A stretch of 32,976 bases of DNA from Haloimpatiens lingqiaonensis (lineage in GTDB: Bacteria; Bacillota; Clostridia; Clostridiales; Clostridiaceae), in assembly GCF_901447495.1 (NCBI RefSeq), contig NZ_CABDWS010000034.1:1-32976 (forward strand). The letters are read 5' to 3'. The stretch's first letter is position 1. Each line of letters begins with the position of its first letter. Both the position numbers and the translations under genes were made by a program. The notes under the pieces were generated by a model that was given only the letters and a program-made list of their open reading frames with translations, made no database searches and was not told the DNA's origin. Positions 7,552 through 15,301 of this stretch are shown piece by piece.

Positions 7552-8340
7552 ATGGCAATAATACAATGGAGTGGATTTTTAATACCGTATTATCAAGCAG
7601 TTGAGGAACTTAAAGTTAAGTTTAGAAGCATAAGAAGAGAGTATAGAAAAAAGAATGAATATTCTCCTATTGAATTTGTAACAGGAAGGGTAAAAGAAAT
7701 ATCTAGTATATTGGAAAAAGCCAATAAATTTAATATACCTTTAGATAGAATAGAATATGAAATGGAAGATATAGCTGGCATAAGAATAATGTGCCAATTT
7801 GTAGATGATATAGAAAAGGTTGTGGAACTTGTAAGAAGCAGAAAGGACATGCAGATAATTTATGAAAAGGATTATGTAACTAATGTTAAACAAAGTGGGT
7901 ATAGAAGCCATCATGTGATAATAAGGTATCCGGTAAACATGGCTGAAGGACAGAAATTCATATTGGCAGAACTTCAAATAAGAACTTTGGCAATGAATTT
8001 TTGGGCTACTATAGAACATTCATTAAACTATAAATATAAGCATGATATACCAGAGGATGTAAAAGTTAAATTAAAAAGCGCCGCAGATGCAGCTTTTAAT
8101 TTAGATGAAGAAATGTCCAAAATAAAAGAGGAGATAAAGGATGCACAGAAGCTTTTCGAAGTTAAGTCCAGCATAGTATCGGATATAATGAATAACATAT
8201 TAGTTTTAACTTCTATAGGTAAGGTAAGCGAAGCAAATACCTACAGAAAACAGTTGGATAGACTTATAGAAAAGGGAGAAATATACGAGTTAAATGAGCT
8301 TTTAAATTTAACACAAAAAATTGTAGACAGATACAAATAA
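7552..8340 (+). CDS. Small alarmone synthetase (RelA/SpoT synthetase domain, RelQ/YjbM-like)
   Basis: A 262-residue stand-alone (p)ppGpp synthetase: it transfers pyrophosphate from ATP to GTP/GDP to make stringent-response alarmones. The synthetase motifs are present: YEMEDIAGIRIMCQFVDDI, then QSGYRSHHVII and AELQIRTLAMNFWATIEHSL. There is no HD hydrolase domain and no TGS/ACT region, so it cannot be the long bifunctional Rel. It is about 50 residues longer than B. subtilis YjbM, and the extra length is a helical C-terminal tail (DAQKLFEVKSS to KIVDRYK). It has its own promoter (7475-7503) and ends at the heptamer-array hairpin at 8353, which it shares with leuS on the other strand. Confidence 0.9.
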   Translation: MAIIQWSGFLIPYYQAVEELKVKFRSIRREYRKKNEYSPIEFVTGRVKEISSILEKANKFNIPLDRIEYEMEDIAGIRIMCQFVDDIEKVVELVRSRKDMQIIYEKDYVTNVKQSGYRSHHVIIRYPVNMAEGQKFILAELQIRTLAMNFWATIEHSLNYKYKHDIPEDVKVKLKSAADAAFNLDEEMSKIKEEIKDAQKLFEVKSSIVSDIMNNILVLTSIGKVSEANTYRKQLDRLIEKGEIYELNELLNLTQKIVDRYK

Positions 8341-8352
8341 AGAATTAAATTT

Positions 8353-8459
8353 AATCCCTAATCTCCAGTCTCCAATCCCCAACAATATAATCGGGGACTA
8401 GGCACTAGAAACTAGGGATTTCCTTTATTACTTATTACTTATTACTTTTTACTTATTTC
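8353..8459. repeat. Three heptanucleotide arrays forming a bidirectional hairpin at the leuS 3' end
   Basis: Four 7-nt units of type CYCCARY lie at 8356-8383. Four units of type AGGNACT/AGGGATT lie at 8393-8420 in inverted sense, so AATCCCTA (8353-8360) pairs with TAGGGATT (8413-8420) and the arms zip inward to CCCC/GGGG. A third array of TTATTAC units follows at 8425-8459. Its last unit contains the leuS stop codon (8453-8455). The hairpin lies between convergent genes and probably terminates both. Confidence 0.75.
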
Positions 8460-10897
8460 GCAACTATATTAACAAGTCTACCTTTAATTACAATTACTTT
8501 TTTCACATCTTTGCCCTCTAGATTTTCTTTTACTTTTTCATCATCTAAAGCAGCTTCTTTTATAGCCTCTTCATTTAAGCTAGAAGATATATTTATTTTA
8601 GACTTAATTTTGCCATTTATTTGAATAGCTATTTCTATTTCATCTTTAACTAAAGCAGCTGGATTAAATACTGGCCATTGTTCATTGAATACTGAAAAAT
8701 CTTTTCCTATTAAAGACCATTGTTCTTCTGCAAAATGTGGTGCAAAAGGAGATATTAATTTTATGAAATCTACAACTGTTTCTTTTAAGAAAGCAGCATT
8801 TATAATTTCTTCACTGCAGTATTTTGACAAAGCAGTATTGAATTCCATAAGTCTTGCTATAGCAGTGTTAAATTGAAGTTTTTCAGCATCCTCAGATACA
8901 TTTTTTATAGCGTAATGTCTGCTATAGTTAAGTTCCTTTTCTTCTTTATCCATGGAGTCTTTAACTTTTTCTTTTGAATTAATTCTATCTATAGCACTTT
9001 GAAGAGTTCTTTCTATTCTGTCTATAAATTTAGATACAGCCTTTATTCCTTCATCACTCCATGCTCCACCTTCTTCATAGGCAAATCCAAACATCAAGTA
9101 CATTCTAAATACATCTGAGCCAAATTCCTTTATATATTCATCAGGAGAAATAGTATTTCCCTTAGATTTACTCATTTTTTGTCCATCAGGTCCAAGAATA
9201 AGTCCTTGGTGTTTTAAAGATTTAAAAGGCTCATCAAAATTAATGTAACCCATATCTCTTAAGGCTTTGGTAACAAATCTTGCATATAAAAGGTGCATAC
9301 AAGCATGTTCAGGACCGCCTACATACATGTCAACTGGTAGCAGTTTATTAACCTTTTCGCTGTCAAAGGCCTTTTCAGAATTATTGTTATCCACATATCT
9401 TAAGAAGTACCAGGAAGAGCAAACAAAAGTATCTAAAGTGTCTGCTTCACGTTTTGCAGGTCCTCCACATACAGGACAAGTAGTGTTTATAAAATCATCG
9501 CACTTAGCCAATGGAGATTTTCCATCTGGAGCAAATTCTACATTGTATGGAAGTTCTACTGGAAGCTGTTCTTCTGGTATTGCTACAGTTCCACATTTGT
9601 CACAGTATACTATAGGAATAGGAGCTCCCCAGTATCTTTGTCTTGATATAAGCCAATCTCTAAGTCTATAATTAGTTTTTCCAGAACCACAGTTTAGGGA
9701 TTCAAGCTTTTTAACTATAGCCTCTTTAGCTTCTTCAGATTTAAGTCCAGTAAATTCATCACTATTTACAAGAGTTCCATATTCAGTGTAAGGAAGTTCT
9801 TCTCCTCCTTCTATAACCCTAACTATTGGAAGATTGTATTTTGTAGCAAAAGCAAAGTCTCTTTCATCATGAGCAGGAACGGCCATAACTGCTCCAGTAC
9901 CATAAGTTGCAAGTACATAATCACCTACCCAAACAGGTACTTCTTTGCCGTTTACAGGGTTTATAGCGTAAGAACCAGTAAATACACCAGTTTTTTCTCT
10001 TGTTATGGATTGTCTTTCTATTTCTGATTGTTTTTTAGCTGCAGCTTTGTAATCTTCAACAGCTTCTTTAAATTCTTCCTTAGTTAATTCATCTACTAAA
10101 GGATTTTCAGGAGCTAAAACCACATAGGAAACTCCAAATAAAGTATCAGCTCTAGTAGTGAAAACATCAAAAGCTATGGAGCTGTCTTTTACTTTAAAGT
10201 TTACTTCTGCACCAGTGGATTTTCCAATCCAATGTTTTTGCATAGCTTTAGTTCTTTCAGGCCAATCTAGATCATCTAATTTTTCCAAAAGTTCTTCTGC
10301 ATAATTAGTAATTTTAAAGAACCATTGAGTTAAGTCTTTTTTAGTAACTTCTGTATCACATCTTTCGCAGCAGCCATCTACAACTTGCTCATTAGCTAGA
10401 ACAGTATTACAGCTAGGGCACCAGTTTACAGGAGCTTTCTTTCTATAAGCTAATCCTTTTTCATAAAGTTTTAAGAAAACCCATTGAGTCCATTTGTAGT
10501 AATCAGGTTTGCAAGTTACCAATTCATGATCCCAGTTGAACATAGCGCCCATAGCTCTTAATTGTTTTTCCATAGTCTCAATATTCTTATCAGTAGAATC
10601 CTTTGGGTGAATTCCAGTTTTTATAGCATAGTTTTCTGCTGGAAGTCCAAAAGCATCAAAACCCATAGGTTGGAATACATTATATCCTTGCATTCTCTTC
10701 ATTCTAGCCCAAGAATCCACAGGACCATAGTTAAACCAGTGACCAGCATGAAGCTTACTTCCAGAAGGATAAGAAAACATTTCTAATGTATATAATTTTG
10801 GCTTATTACTATTTTCATCAAAATTATAAAGTCCAGATTCTTCCCATTTCTTTTGCCATTTTTGGTCTATAATTGTTCCGTAATTGCTCATATACAT
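8453..10897 (-). CDS. leuS: Leucyl-tRNA synthetase
   Basis: Class Ia synthetase charging tRNA-Leu. The 814 residues match bacterial LeuRS length. The HIGH motif is HAGH (residues 50-53, after FSYPSGSKL). Cys-rich zinc segments appear as [10 protein letters not shown] with CCERCD and again as YCDKCG with TCPVCGG. The CP1 editing domain shows TRADTLFG and [10 protein letters not shown]. The KMSKS loop KMSKSKGN is near residue 572, and an anticodon-binding domain with a C-terminal tail ends in [14 protein letters not shown]. Two in-frame ATGs (10897 and 10891) are possible starts; neither has a strong Shine-Dalgarno. Expression is controlled by a T-box leader and a strong promoter upstream. The stop codon lies inside a heptamer repeat. 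Confidence 0.97.
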   Translation of the reverse strand: MYMSNYGTIIDQKWQKKWEESGLYNFDENSNKPKLYTLEMFSYPSGSKLHAGHWFNYGPVDSWARMKRMQGYNVFQPMGFDAFGLPAENYAIKTGIHPKDSTDKNIETMEKQLRAMGAMFNWDHELVTCKPDYYKWTQWVFLKLYEKGLAYRKKAPVNWCPSCNTVLANEQVVDGCCERCDTEVTKKDLTQWFFKITNYAEELLEKLDDLDWPERTKAMQKHWIGKSTGAEVNFKVKDSSIAFDVFTTRADTLFGVSYVVLAPENPLVDELTKEEFKEAVEDYKAAAKKQSEIERQSITREKTGVFTGSYAINPVNGKEVPVWVGDYVLATYGTGAVMAVPAHDERDFAFATKYNLPIVRVIEGGEELPYTEYGTLVNSDEFTGLKSEEAKEAIVKKLESLNCGSGKTNYRLRDWLISRQRYWGAPIPIVYCDKCGTVAIPEEQLPVELPYNVEFAPDGKSPLAKCDDFINTTCPVCGGPAKREADTLDTFVCSSWYFLRYVDNNNSEKAFDSEKVNKLLPVDMYVGGPEHACMHLLYARFVTKALRDMGYINFDEPFKSLKHQGLILGPDGQKMSKSKGNTISPDEYIKEFGSDVFRMYLMFGFAYEEGGAWSDEGIKAVSKFIDRIERTLQSAIDRINSKEKVKDSMDKEEKELNYSRHYAIKNVSEDAEKLQFNTAIARLMEFNTALSKYCSEEIINAAFLKETVVDFIKLISPFAPHFAEEQWSLIGKDFSVFNEQWPVFNPAALVKDEIEIAIQINGKIKSKINISSSLNEEAIKEAALDDEKVKENLEGKDVKKVIVIKGRLVNIVAK

Positions 10898-10999
10898 ATC
10901 AGATTAAGAAAACCTGGGGAAACTTAACCTTCTCCCTTCTAATTTATTTTTATTGCTTCCAAGTTTTTTATTTATAATAAGTAAATTTATATTTTTGTA

Positions 11000-11225
11000 A
11001 ATAAAAAAATCCTTCATCTCTATTAAGAGACGAAAGATCTATCCGCGGTACCACTCTTTTTAGGCTTTAGTAAAATAAAACCTCTCTTCAAAATATAACG
11101 GTTTAACCGTATCTGTTTTTAACAGATATGCTCTGAGGCAAGTTCACACTATAGCATTACTGTTTTGCACCAAGCAACAGCTCTCTTTAAATGCATCTAA
11201 TACTACTACTCCTCTTCAATGCTTT
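11000..11225 (-). promoter_or_regulatory. Leucine T-box riboswitch of leuS
   Basis: On the minus strand the T-box core AGAGTGGTACCGCGG (complement of 11042-11056) is followed by a terminator hairpin. Upstream lies Stem I, starting near 11220 with GAGGAGTAGTA and ending with GTGTGAACTTGCCTC. In that stretch GAA-CTT-G places the leucine codon CUU (11140-11142 on the complement) in the specifier position; the overlapping UUG is also Leu. Uncharged tRNA-Leu should stabilise the antiterminator via the T-box ACC/NCCA contact and allow leuS transcription. Confidence 0.93.
11003..11038 (-). terminator. Regulated terminator of the leuS T-box
   Basis: Minus-strand stem TCTTTCGTCTCT, loop TAAT, AGAGATGAAGGA, with two G-U pairs, then seven T residues (11003-11009). 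The 5' arm abuts the T-box core, so antiterminator and terminator are mutually exclusive. Confidence 0.9.
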
Positions 11226-11258
11226 AAATATTAAATTTAAAAAAGATATTACTAACAT

Positions 11259-11286
11259 ATTATATACAAAAAACAAATATTGTCAA
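11259..11286 (-). promoter_or_regulatory. leuS promoter
   Basis: On the minus strand TTGACA (11286-11281), a 16-bp spacer and TATAAT (11264-11259): a perfect consensus at both boxes. Predicted start near 11252, about 30 nt before T-box Stem I. A family A repeat begins only 23 bp upstream of the -35. Confidence 0.85.
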
Positions 11287-11308
11287 TAGTAATTATTTGA
11301 ATTTTCCT

Positions 11309-11445
11309 ATAAACAGAGCTCTTAGCTTCAGATGGAGTTAAAAAACTCCAACTGAAGGTTAGAGATCGTTATCCAGGGACGTAGCTGCCGTTAACTCCCA
11401 CTTTGTTAGAAGTGGGAGTGTTACGGCAGGTAGTCATCGGATAAA
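11309..11445. repeat. Family A repeat, copy 2
   Basis: A full two-hairpin copy. Hairpin 1 runs from CAGAGCTC to GAGATCG. Hairpin 2 runs from ATCCAGGGACGTAGCTGCCG through a nested CTCCCACTT/AAGTGGGAG stem to CGGCAG and GGAT. It is flanked by ATAAA on both sides (11309-11313 and 11441-11445). The far end is degenerate relative to copies 3 and 4. It overlaps the last four codons and stop of the membrane protein gene at 11434. Confidence 0.88.
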
Positions 11446-11937
11446 ATGTTTTTTTAAATAGCTTATAAATATAGTAAGGACGTAGTCATAAAATAAGAAT
11501 ACAAATTGAGAAACAAAAAATACTAAATATTTATAGTTATAAAAGCGAGCATCTATTTGATCTATAAACATAAATTTTAAAATAAGGTATATTATAACTA
11601 AAAAAATATTAAAGGTAAAAAGTTTAAACATAATTTCTAGCGGAAGTTTTTGTAGTTTTTCAATATAAAACTTTATTATTCCATATAATCCGAAGAATAG
11701 TATATATATAACTACGGTGCCTCTTGGACCTAAGAGCCATAAGCTCACTATGGAAGAAACTAAGTATACAAGCAGGGCATACTTAAGATCTAACATTAAT
11801 ATACACAAAGGTATAATAAGTGATGCAGCTCCGAGAAAAAGAAGTCTATTAGTAGGAATTACAGTGCTTAAGTAAATAAGTAAAATACTTAAAGCAGCAA
11901 ATAGCCCACCTTTGGCAGTGTAAGAGGCTTTATTCAT
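11434..11937 (-). CDS. Small polytopic membrane protein of unknown function
   Basis: A 167-residue protein with about five to six hydrophobic helices (for example LFAALSILLIYLSTVIP, ALLVYLVSSIVSLWLL, VVIYILFFGLYGI, FNIFLVIIYLILKFMF, LVFFVSQFVFLFYDYV) and a basic C-terminus. The N-terminal pattern KGGLFAALSILLI faintly recalls ECF-transporter S components, but no substrate motif is visible. Start: AGGAG is 9 nt before the ATG at 11937, whereas the upstream ATG at 11946 abuts the Shine-Dalgarno. It is the last gene of the CYTH-DUF5685-DnaJ operon, 12 nt after the J-protein stop. Its last codons (FIR) and TGA stop lie inside the end of a family A repeat, so the native C-terminus may have been replaced. 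Confidence 0.75.
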   Translation of the reverse strand: MNKASYTAKGGLFAALSILLIYLSTVIPTNRLLFLGAASLIIPLCILMLDLKYALLVYLVSSIVSLWLLGPRGTVVIYILFFGLYGIIKFYIEKLQKLPLEIMFKLFTFNIFLVIIYLILKFMFIDQIDARFYNYKYLVFFVSQFVFLFYDYVLTIFISYLKKHFIR

Positions 11938-11949
11938 ATTAACCATCTC

Positions 11950-12579
11950 CTAACAACAAGAAATTAAATCTCCTCCACAGCATTCACATAGACAGTCAGC
12001 GCAATAAAGACCAGCACATATTTTGCACATATCATTATCAGAATCATTTCGAGTCCTATAGCTTTGTCTATAAGAATTATTCATCCTTTGTAGTTGGTTA
12101 TAAGCATCCCTGTATTCAGGGTTATTAGGTTCTAAATTATATGCATTGGTTAAGTGTGTTAATCCCTGATCATACCAGCCTTTTTTCATATAAAGTACAC
12201 CCATTAGGTAATGCCACTGAGCATCCCTATTCATAATTTTATTTAGTTTAGCTTCTGCCTCTCTTAAATTATTATTTTGAATGTCCATTCTTATGTATTG
12301 ATATGCCATATTGTCAGAATAAGTATTATTTCCATAGCTATTATTTGTGTAATTGTTGCTATTATTATAAGTATTGTTGTTGTAGGCATTATTATGATTT
12401 TTCATTAAATAATCATAGGCTTCATTGATTTCTCTCATTTTAGTTTCTGCTAATTCCCTAAGGGGATTATTTTCATATTGATCTGGATGATATTTTTTAG
12501 CTAGCTCTCTATAAGCTCTTTTAATATCATCTATAGAAGAATTTTGACTAACTCCTAAAACTTCATAGGGATTGCTCAT
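11950..12579 (-). CDS. J-domain protein with TPR region and cysteine-rich tail
   Basis: 209 residues. The N-terminal J domain (1-62: [20 protein letters not shown] with HPD at 31-33) predicts recruitment and stimulation of DnaK. An Asn/Tyr-rich linker follows (63-90), then a TPR-like helical repeat (about 105-165, [11 protein letters not shown] and [16 protein letters not shown]). The tail (185-209) has nine cysteines in 25 residues ([13 protein letters not shown], terminal CC), suggesting a metal cluster or zinc site. It lacks the G/F and CxxCxGxG regions of true DnaJ. Start ATG 12579 overlaps the DUF5685 gene by 17 nt and uses AGGAGTGA upstream; a GTG at 12591 is less likely. A client is not evident. 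Confidence 0.85.
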   Translation of the reverse strand: MSNPYEVLGVSQNSSIDDIKRAYRELAKKYHPDQYENNPLRELAETKMREINEAYDYLMKNHNNAYNNNTYNNSNNYTNNSYGNNTYSDNMAYQYIRMDIQNNNLREAEAKLNKIMNRDAQWHYLMGVLYMKKGWYDQGLTHLTNAYNLEPNNPEYRDAYNQLQRMNNSYRQSYRTRNDSDNDMCKICAGLYCADCLCECCGGDLISCC

Positions 12580-13444
12580 GATTAAGGTCACTCCTTTTAA
12601 AAACTTTGTCCATTTTTTCCATTAAACCAAACATTAATATATTTTCTAATAAATCATTGTTTTTATTTATAGGTAGTTTTTTTAAATACATAAGGCAGTT
12701 ATTGGCACAGGCAACTAATGAAAAATCTATTCTATTTTCTATATCCTTAGAAAATTCTTCGAAAGGCCTGTTATTAACATTTAAATATTTATTTATAGGA
12801 TTAAATTTATTTTTTTTCATGTCATCTTCTAAATCGTCAAAGGCATCAATTATGTATATCCATTTTCCTAAATTATAGCCTAACCAGTATAAATCATTCT
12901 CAAAATCTTCATTGTTAAAATAATTTACAAGTAAAAATCCCGTAAGATCACCAAAAGCATGAGAATATTCATCAATGCTGTATTTATCTGCTGAATTTTC
13001 TAAAAAATAAAGCTCTTTTAATTTATTTTCTACGGAAGTTTCAATTTCACTAAGATCTTTAGGTATATTTTTTAAATAACGTCCTAAAAAGGTACTTAGT
13101 ATTTTGCTTTTTATATTTTTATCATCATTAAAATCATCTAAAAGTTTGTAATAAAATAAAACTACATTGCAAAAGGAAGCGTAATCCAGCGCAGGATTGC
13201 CTTCCATTACTAGATTTTTCTTTAAGGGATGAACTGGGCAAAAGGATTTTTTAAATGAAGCATCCTTATTACTTAGGGAATCAATAAGTATAGCTAAAAA
13301 GGTCATATCGTAATTTAAAGAAAATCTAGGTAAATTTCCATAGTTATTTTTAATGCTTTTACACAATCCACAGTAATAGGCTTTGAATTTATAATATTCC
13401 TTAACCTTTAACTCAGGAATGCATGGAGTAACATATCCAAACAT
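12563..13444 (-). CDS. DUF5685 family protein with isoprenoid-synthase-like Asp motifs
   Basis: A 293-residue, mostly helical protein of the DUF5685 family, function unknown. Conserved-looking cysteines appear in YYCGLCKS (24-29) and FCPVHP (69-73). Two acidic motifs stand out: LLDDFNDD (101-108, a DDxxD) and [11 protein letters not shown] (198-208). The second is preceded by [10 protein letters not shown], much like the lG-x-x-iG-x-afQi-DDilD region of type I isoprenoid synthases. The ~100-residue spacing also suits that fold. This reading is my inference from motifs, not an established annotation. The ATG overlaps the stop of the CYTH gene as TAATG, so the two are translationally coupled, and the J-protein gene starts inside its end. 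Confidence 0.75.
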   Translation of the reverse strand: MFGYVTPCIPELKVKEYYKFKAYYCGLCKSIKNNYGNLPRFSLNYDMTFLAILIDSLSNKDASFKKSFCPVHPLKKNLVMEGNPALDYASFCNVVLFYYKLLDDFNDDKNIKSKILSTFLGRYLKNIPKDLSEIETSVENKLKELYFLENSADKYSIDEYSHAFGDLTGFLLVNYFNNEDFENDLYWLGYNLGKWIYIIDAFDDLEDDMKKNKFNPINKYLNVNNRPFEEFSKDIENRIDFSLVACANNCLMYLKKLPINKNNDLLENILMFGLMEKMDKVFKRSDLNHEQSL

Positions 13445-13992
13445 TATAATCCTTTTGTAACTCCTTTATCTTTTAATATTTCATATATAGTTTTTGAAGT
13501 AGTATCTTCCATAGCGTATCCTAAAAGATGAACTACTTCCTTTAGTTGATTTTCATGGCAGCTTTCGATTTCAATATAAGGAAAAGGACAAAAATCCTTT
13601 TGATTAATATCTATTTCAATAAGAGTGTCTTTGAATTTATAGCTTTCTCTGTATTTTTGTATTCCTTGAACTAGGCATAAGCCAAGAGATTCAAAAATTT
13701 TTTTACCTTCTTCACTACTTAAAATTTCTGTTTCATTTTCTTCCATTACCTTATACTTTTCTGAGCTTAATAATTTTTTTACTGTCATATAGTTTGTAAT
13801 TTTATTTTTAATTAAATCTTCTACAATTCTTATTCTAGCATAACCTTTATTATTTAAAAGCTTTTTATCTGGAAAATCATATATTAAATTTGTTTGATTT
13901 TCCTCCTTTACTTTAGCGCAACCTAAAGAAAGTAATTTACTTCTTATGCTATCTACATCTATTTCTATAATTCTAATTTCCATTTCTTTCAA
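13444..13992 (-). CDS. CYTH-domain (triphosphate tunnel metalloenzyme) protein
   Basis: A 182-residue CYTH protein, often labelled class IV adenylate cyclase/thiamine-triphosphatase-like. Members act on triphosphate substrates (ATP, thiamine triphosphate or inorganic triphosphate) through a beta-barrel tunnel lined by charged residues. The signature ExExK appears as EMEIR (3-7). Further tunnel-type residues occur in ARIRIVED, MTVKKLL and LIEIDIN, with YIEIES near the C-terminus. Start: TTG 13992 lies 8 nt after AGGAG and keeps the first Glu of the signature; ATG 13983 would lose it. It is first in a four-gene minus-strand operon. The substrate cannot be read from the sequence. Confidence 0.85.
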   Translation of the reverse strand: MKEMEIRIIEIDVDSIRSKLLSLGCAKVKEENQTNLIYDFPDKKLLNNKGYARIRIVEDLIKNKITNYMTVKKLLSSEKYKVMEENETEILSSEEGKKIFESLGLCLVQGIQKYRESYKFKDTLIEIDINQKDFCPFPYIEIESCHENQLKEVVHLLGYAMEDTTSKTIYEILKDKGVTKGL

Positions 13993-14131
13993 AAAAATCA
14001 CTCCTTATTACTAAAATATTATATCATAGTGAAAAATTAACCACAATTGAATTAAGTACTTCAAATATTTATAGTCATTGAGGAAACAATAATAAATGTA
14101 GTTACAAATAATTTATAGGAGGGTGAATTTT

Positions 14132-14347
14132 ATGAATACTATGAATCCAGGAAATAATCAACTAGACGCTAGAAATTTAAAAACACTAGAAGATCAGCTA
14201 GCATATGAAGCTTTAATGAACAAAAAATGTAGCCAATATGCTGAATACTGTACAGATGCAAACTTAAAGCAAGTTTGTCAGCAGGGCGCAGCAACACATA
14301 AAACAAACTTTACAGCTCTAAAAAATTATTTAGATTCTCATAACTAA
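14132..14347 (+). CDS. Small CotF-like spore coat protein
   Basis: 71 residues, helical, with NLKTLEDQLAYEALMNKKCSQ and LKQVCQQGAATHKTNFTALKNYL. This layout (two antiparallel helices with a conserved Glu/His pattern) is that of short CotF-related proteins which in Clostridia often sit beside a second CotF gene, as here. The AGGAGG ribosome site is strong and favours ATG 14132; the GTG at 14123 is overlapped by it. It is divergent from the CYTH operon. A mother-cell (sigma-E or sigma-K) promoter is expected, but I could not identify one securely. Two cysteines could allow cross-linking in the coat. Confidence 0.65.
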   Translation: MNTMNPGNNQLDARNLKTLEDQLAYEALMNKKCSQYAEYCTDANLKQVCQQGAATHKTNFTALKNYLDSHN

Positions 14348-14490
14348 ATTTTAAAATAAGCAAGAGCTATTTCCCTAAAAAACATCACATACCCATAAAA
14401 TATAATTTAAATACTGGTAGATTTAAATATATTGAAAGTAATTAAAAGTATTCAAATGTAAAAATATAAATTAAGAAAGGATGATACTAA

Positions 14491-14769
14491 ATGACAAATC
14501 AACCATCATTTACAGAGCAAGAATTAATGCAAGATATACTTGCCACAGAAAAACAAGTTATATCAGCGTATGGCACTGGAATAACTGAATCATCATGCCC
14601 AAATTTAAGAAATGTATTAGTAGATAATTTTAGCCGTACACAAGATATACAATATAAAGTTTACGATGCCATGAGACAAAAGGGATGGTATCAAACTAAG
14701 GATGCTCAAGACAATGAAGTGCAACAAGCAAAAAATAAATCCACTACAATGATGAATTCACTAAAATAG
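14491..14769 (+). CDS. CotF-family spore coat protein
   Basis: 92 residues matching the Coat F family (PF07875): ELMQDILATEKQVISAYGTGI, LRNVLVDNFSRTQDIQYKVYDAMRQ, and the hallmark QKGWYQTKDA near the C-terminus. The family is associated with the spore coat or outer spore layers. AAAGGATGA lies 12 nt upstream of the ATG. A gap of 143 nt separates it from the preceding CotF-like gene, so it may have its own promoter; a CATAAAATA element at 14394-14402 resembles a sigma-K -10, but no matching -35 was found. The repeat cluster 14837-15301 begins about 70 bp downstream. Confidence 0.8.
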   Translation: MTNQPSFTEQELMQDILATEKQVISAYGTGITESSCPNLRNVLVDNFSRTQDIQYKVYDAMRQKGWYQTKDAQDNEVQQAKNKSTTMMNSLK

Positions 14770-14836
14770 CTTAAGTGGGCTAGTTAGACAGTGTGCTAAT
14801 ATTGGATAAATTGGAATTTGTGGAGGAAGTACGAAG

Positions 14837-14908
14837 TGACAATTGACAATTGAGAATTAAGTAAGAAGTAGAAGATTAGGTACTAGGTACTGGGTGCTAG
14901 GTACTAGG
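14837..14908. repeat. Heptanucleotide arrays TGACAAT and TACTAGG
   Basis: Three units (TGACAAT twice, TGAGAAT) at 14837-14857, then five units of type TACTAGG (GATTAGG, TACTAGG, TACTGGG, TGCTAGG, TACTAGG) at 14874-14908. The second array faces an inverted counterpart at 15281-15301, so the B-A-C repeat cluster between them is bracketed by complementary heptamers. Confidence 0.75.
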
Positions 14909-14910
14909 AA

Positions 14911-15033
14911 AGGAAGATTTTCCTCCACTGCGTTACGGAAAATCTTTAATTGAATAAATGATATAGTGGAAAAGGTATAACTGATTCATTAAACGAAGAG
15001 GTTATACCTTTTTTTTAGGGGCTTAAAAAATTT
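14911..15033. repeat. Family B repeat, copy 1 (conserved flanks, variable hairpin)
   Basis: Shares with 24023-24162 a left flank (GATTTTCCTCCACTGCGTTACGG-type, followed by AAAATCTTTAATT) and a right flank (GGGCTTAAAAA-type). The hairpin between them is different: here 14971-14981 pairs with 15001-15011 (AAAGGTATAAC) and runs into eight T residues, so it can terminate transcription. Confidence 0.7.
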
Positions 15034-15169
15034 TTTATCCAGAGACGTAGCTGCCGTAACACTCCCACTTTTAATAAAGTGGGAGATAACGGCAGCTACG
15101 TCCCTGGATAACGAGCTCTAACCTTCAGTTGGAGTAAAAACTCCATTTGAAGGTTAGAGCTCTGTTTAT
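15034..15169. repeat. Family A repeat, copy 3 (with TTTAT direct flanks)
   Basis: Opposite in orientation to copies 1 and 2. It starts CCAGAGACGTAGCTGCCG, has the nested CTCCCACTT stem, then the CTAACCTTCAGTTGGAGT hairpin, and ends GAGCTCTG. TTTAT flanks both sides (15034-15038 and 15165-15169). The left neighbour is family B and the right neighbour is the family C terminus TTGGCGGCAGCC; unoccupied B/C junctions occur at 24155 and, reversed, at 30990. Confidence 0.9.
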
Positions 15170-15274
15170 TGGCGGCAGCCAACGAAAATATAGAAATATC
15201 AAATATCAAATAATGTTGAAATTCCTATGGAATTTCTTGAATTTATATTTTCTTAAAACTCCCTCATGAGTTTT
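15165..15274. repeat. Family C repeat, copy 1 (one end)
   Basis: Starts TTTATTGGCGGCAGCCA, continues GAAAATATAGAAATATC, and contains GAAATTCC/GGAATTTC nested within GAAAATATA/TATATTTTC, then an AAAACTC/GAGTTTT hairpin. It is nearly identical to 30701-30804, except for a 7-nt duplication (ATATCAA) and different hairpin-tip bases. The far end seen at 30998 is missing here. Confidence 0.75.
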
Positions 15275-15280
15275 ATCCTT

Positions 15281-15301
15281 CCCTAGCACCTAGCCCCTAA
15301 T
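15281..15301. repeat. Heptamer array at the truA 3' end
   Basis: Units CCCTAGC, ACCTAGC, CCCTAAT. The array includes the truA stop codon (15297-15299) and is inverted relative to the TACTAGG array at 14874-14908. Confidence 0.65.

Noticed and set aside
9267-9671. 134-codon plus-strand frame opposite leuS
   Set aside because: Lies wholly within leuS on the other strand, with no ribosome site or recognisable domain.
14381-14402. Sigma-K promoter for the second CotF gene
   Set aside because: CATAAAATA fits the -10 pattern, but no -35 of the expected type is at the right distance; kept only as a remark.
15034-15169. Family A repeats as riboswitches or CRISPR-like repeats
   Set aside because: They occur in both orientations relative to genes, next to unrelated genes and at 3' ends, and are not regularly spaced, so neither cis-regulation of one pathway nor CRISPR fits.
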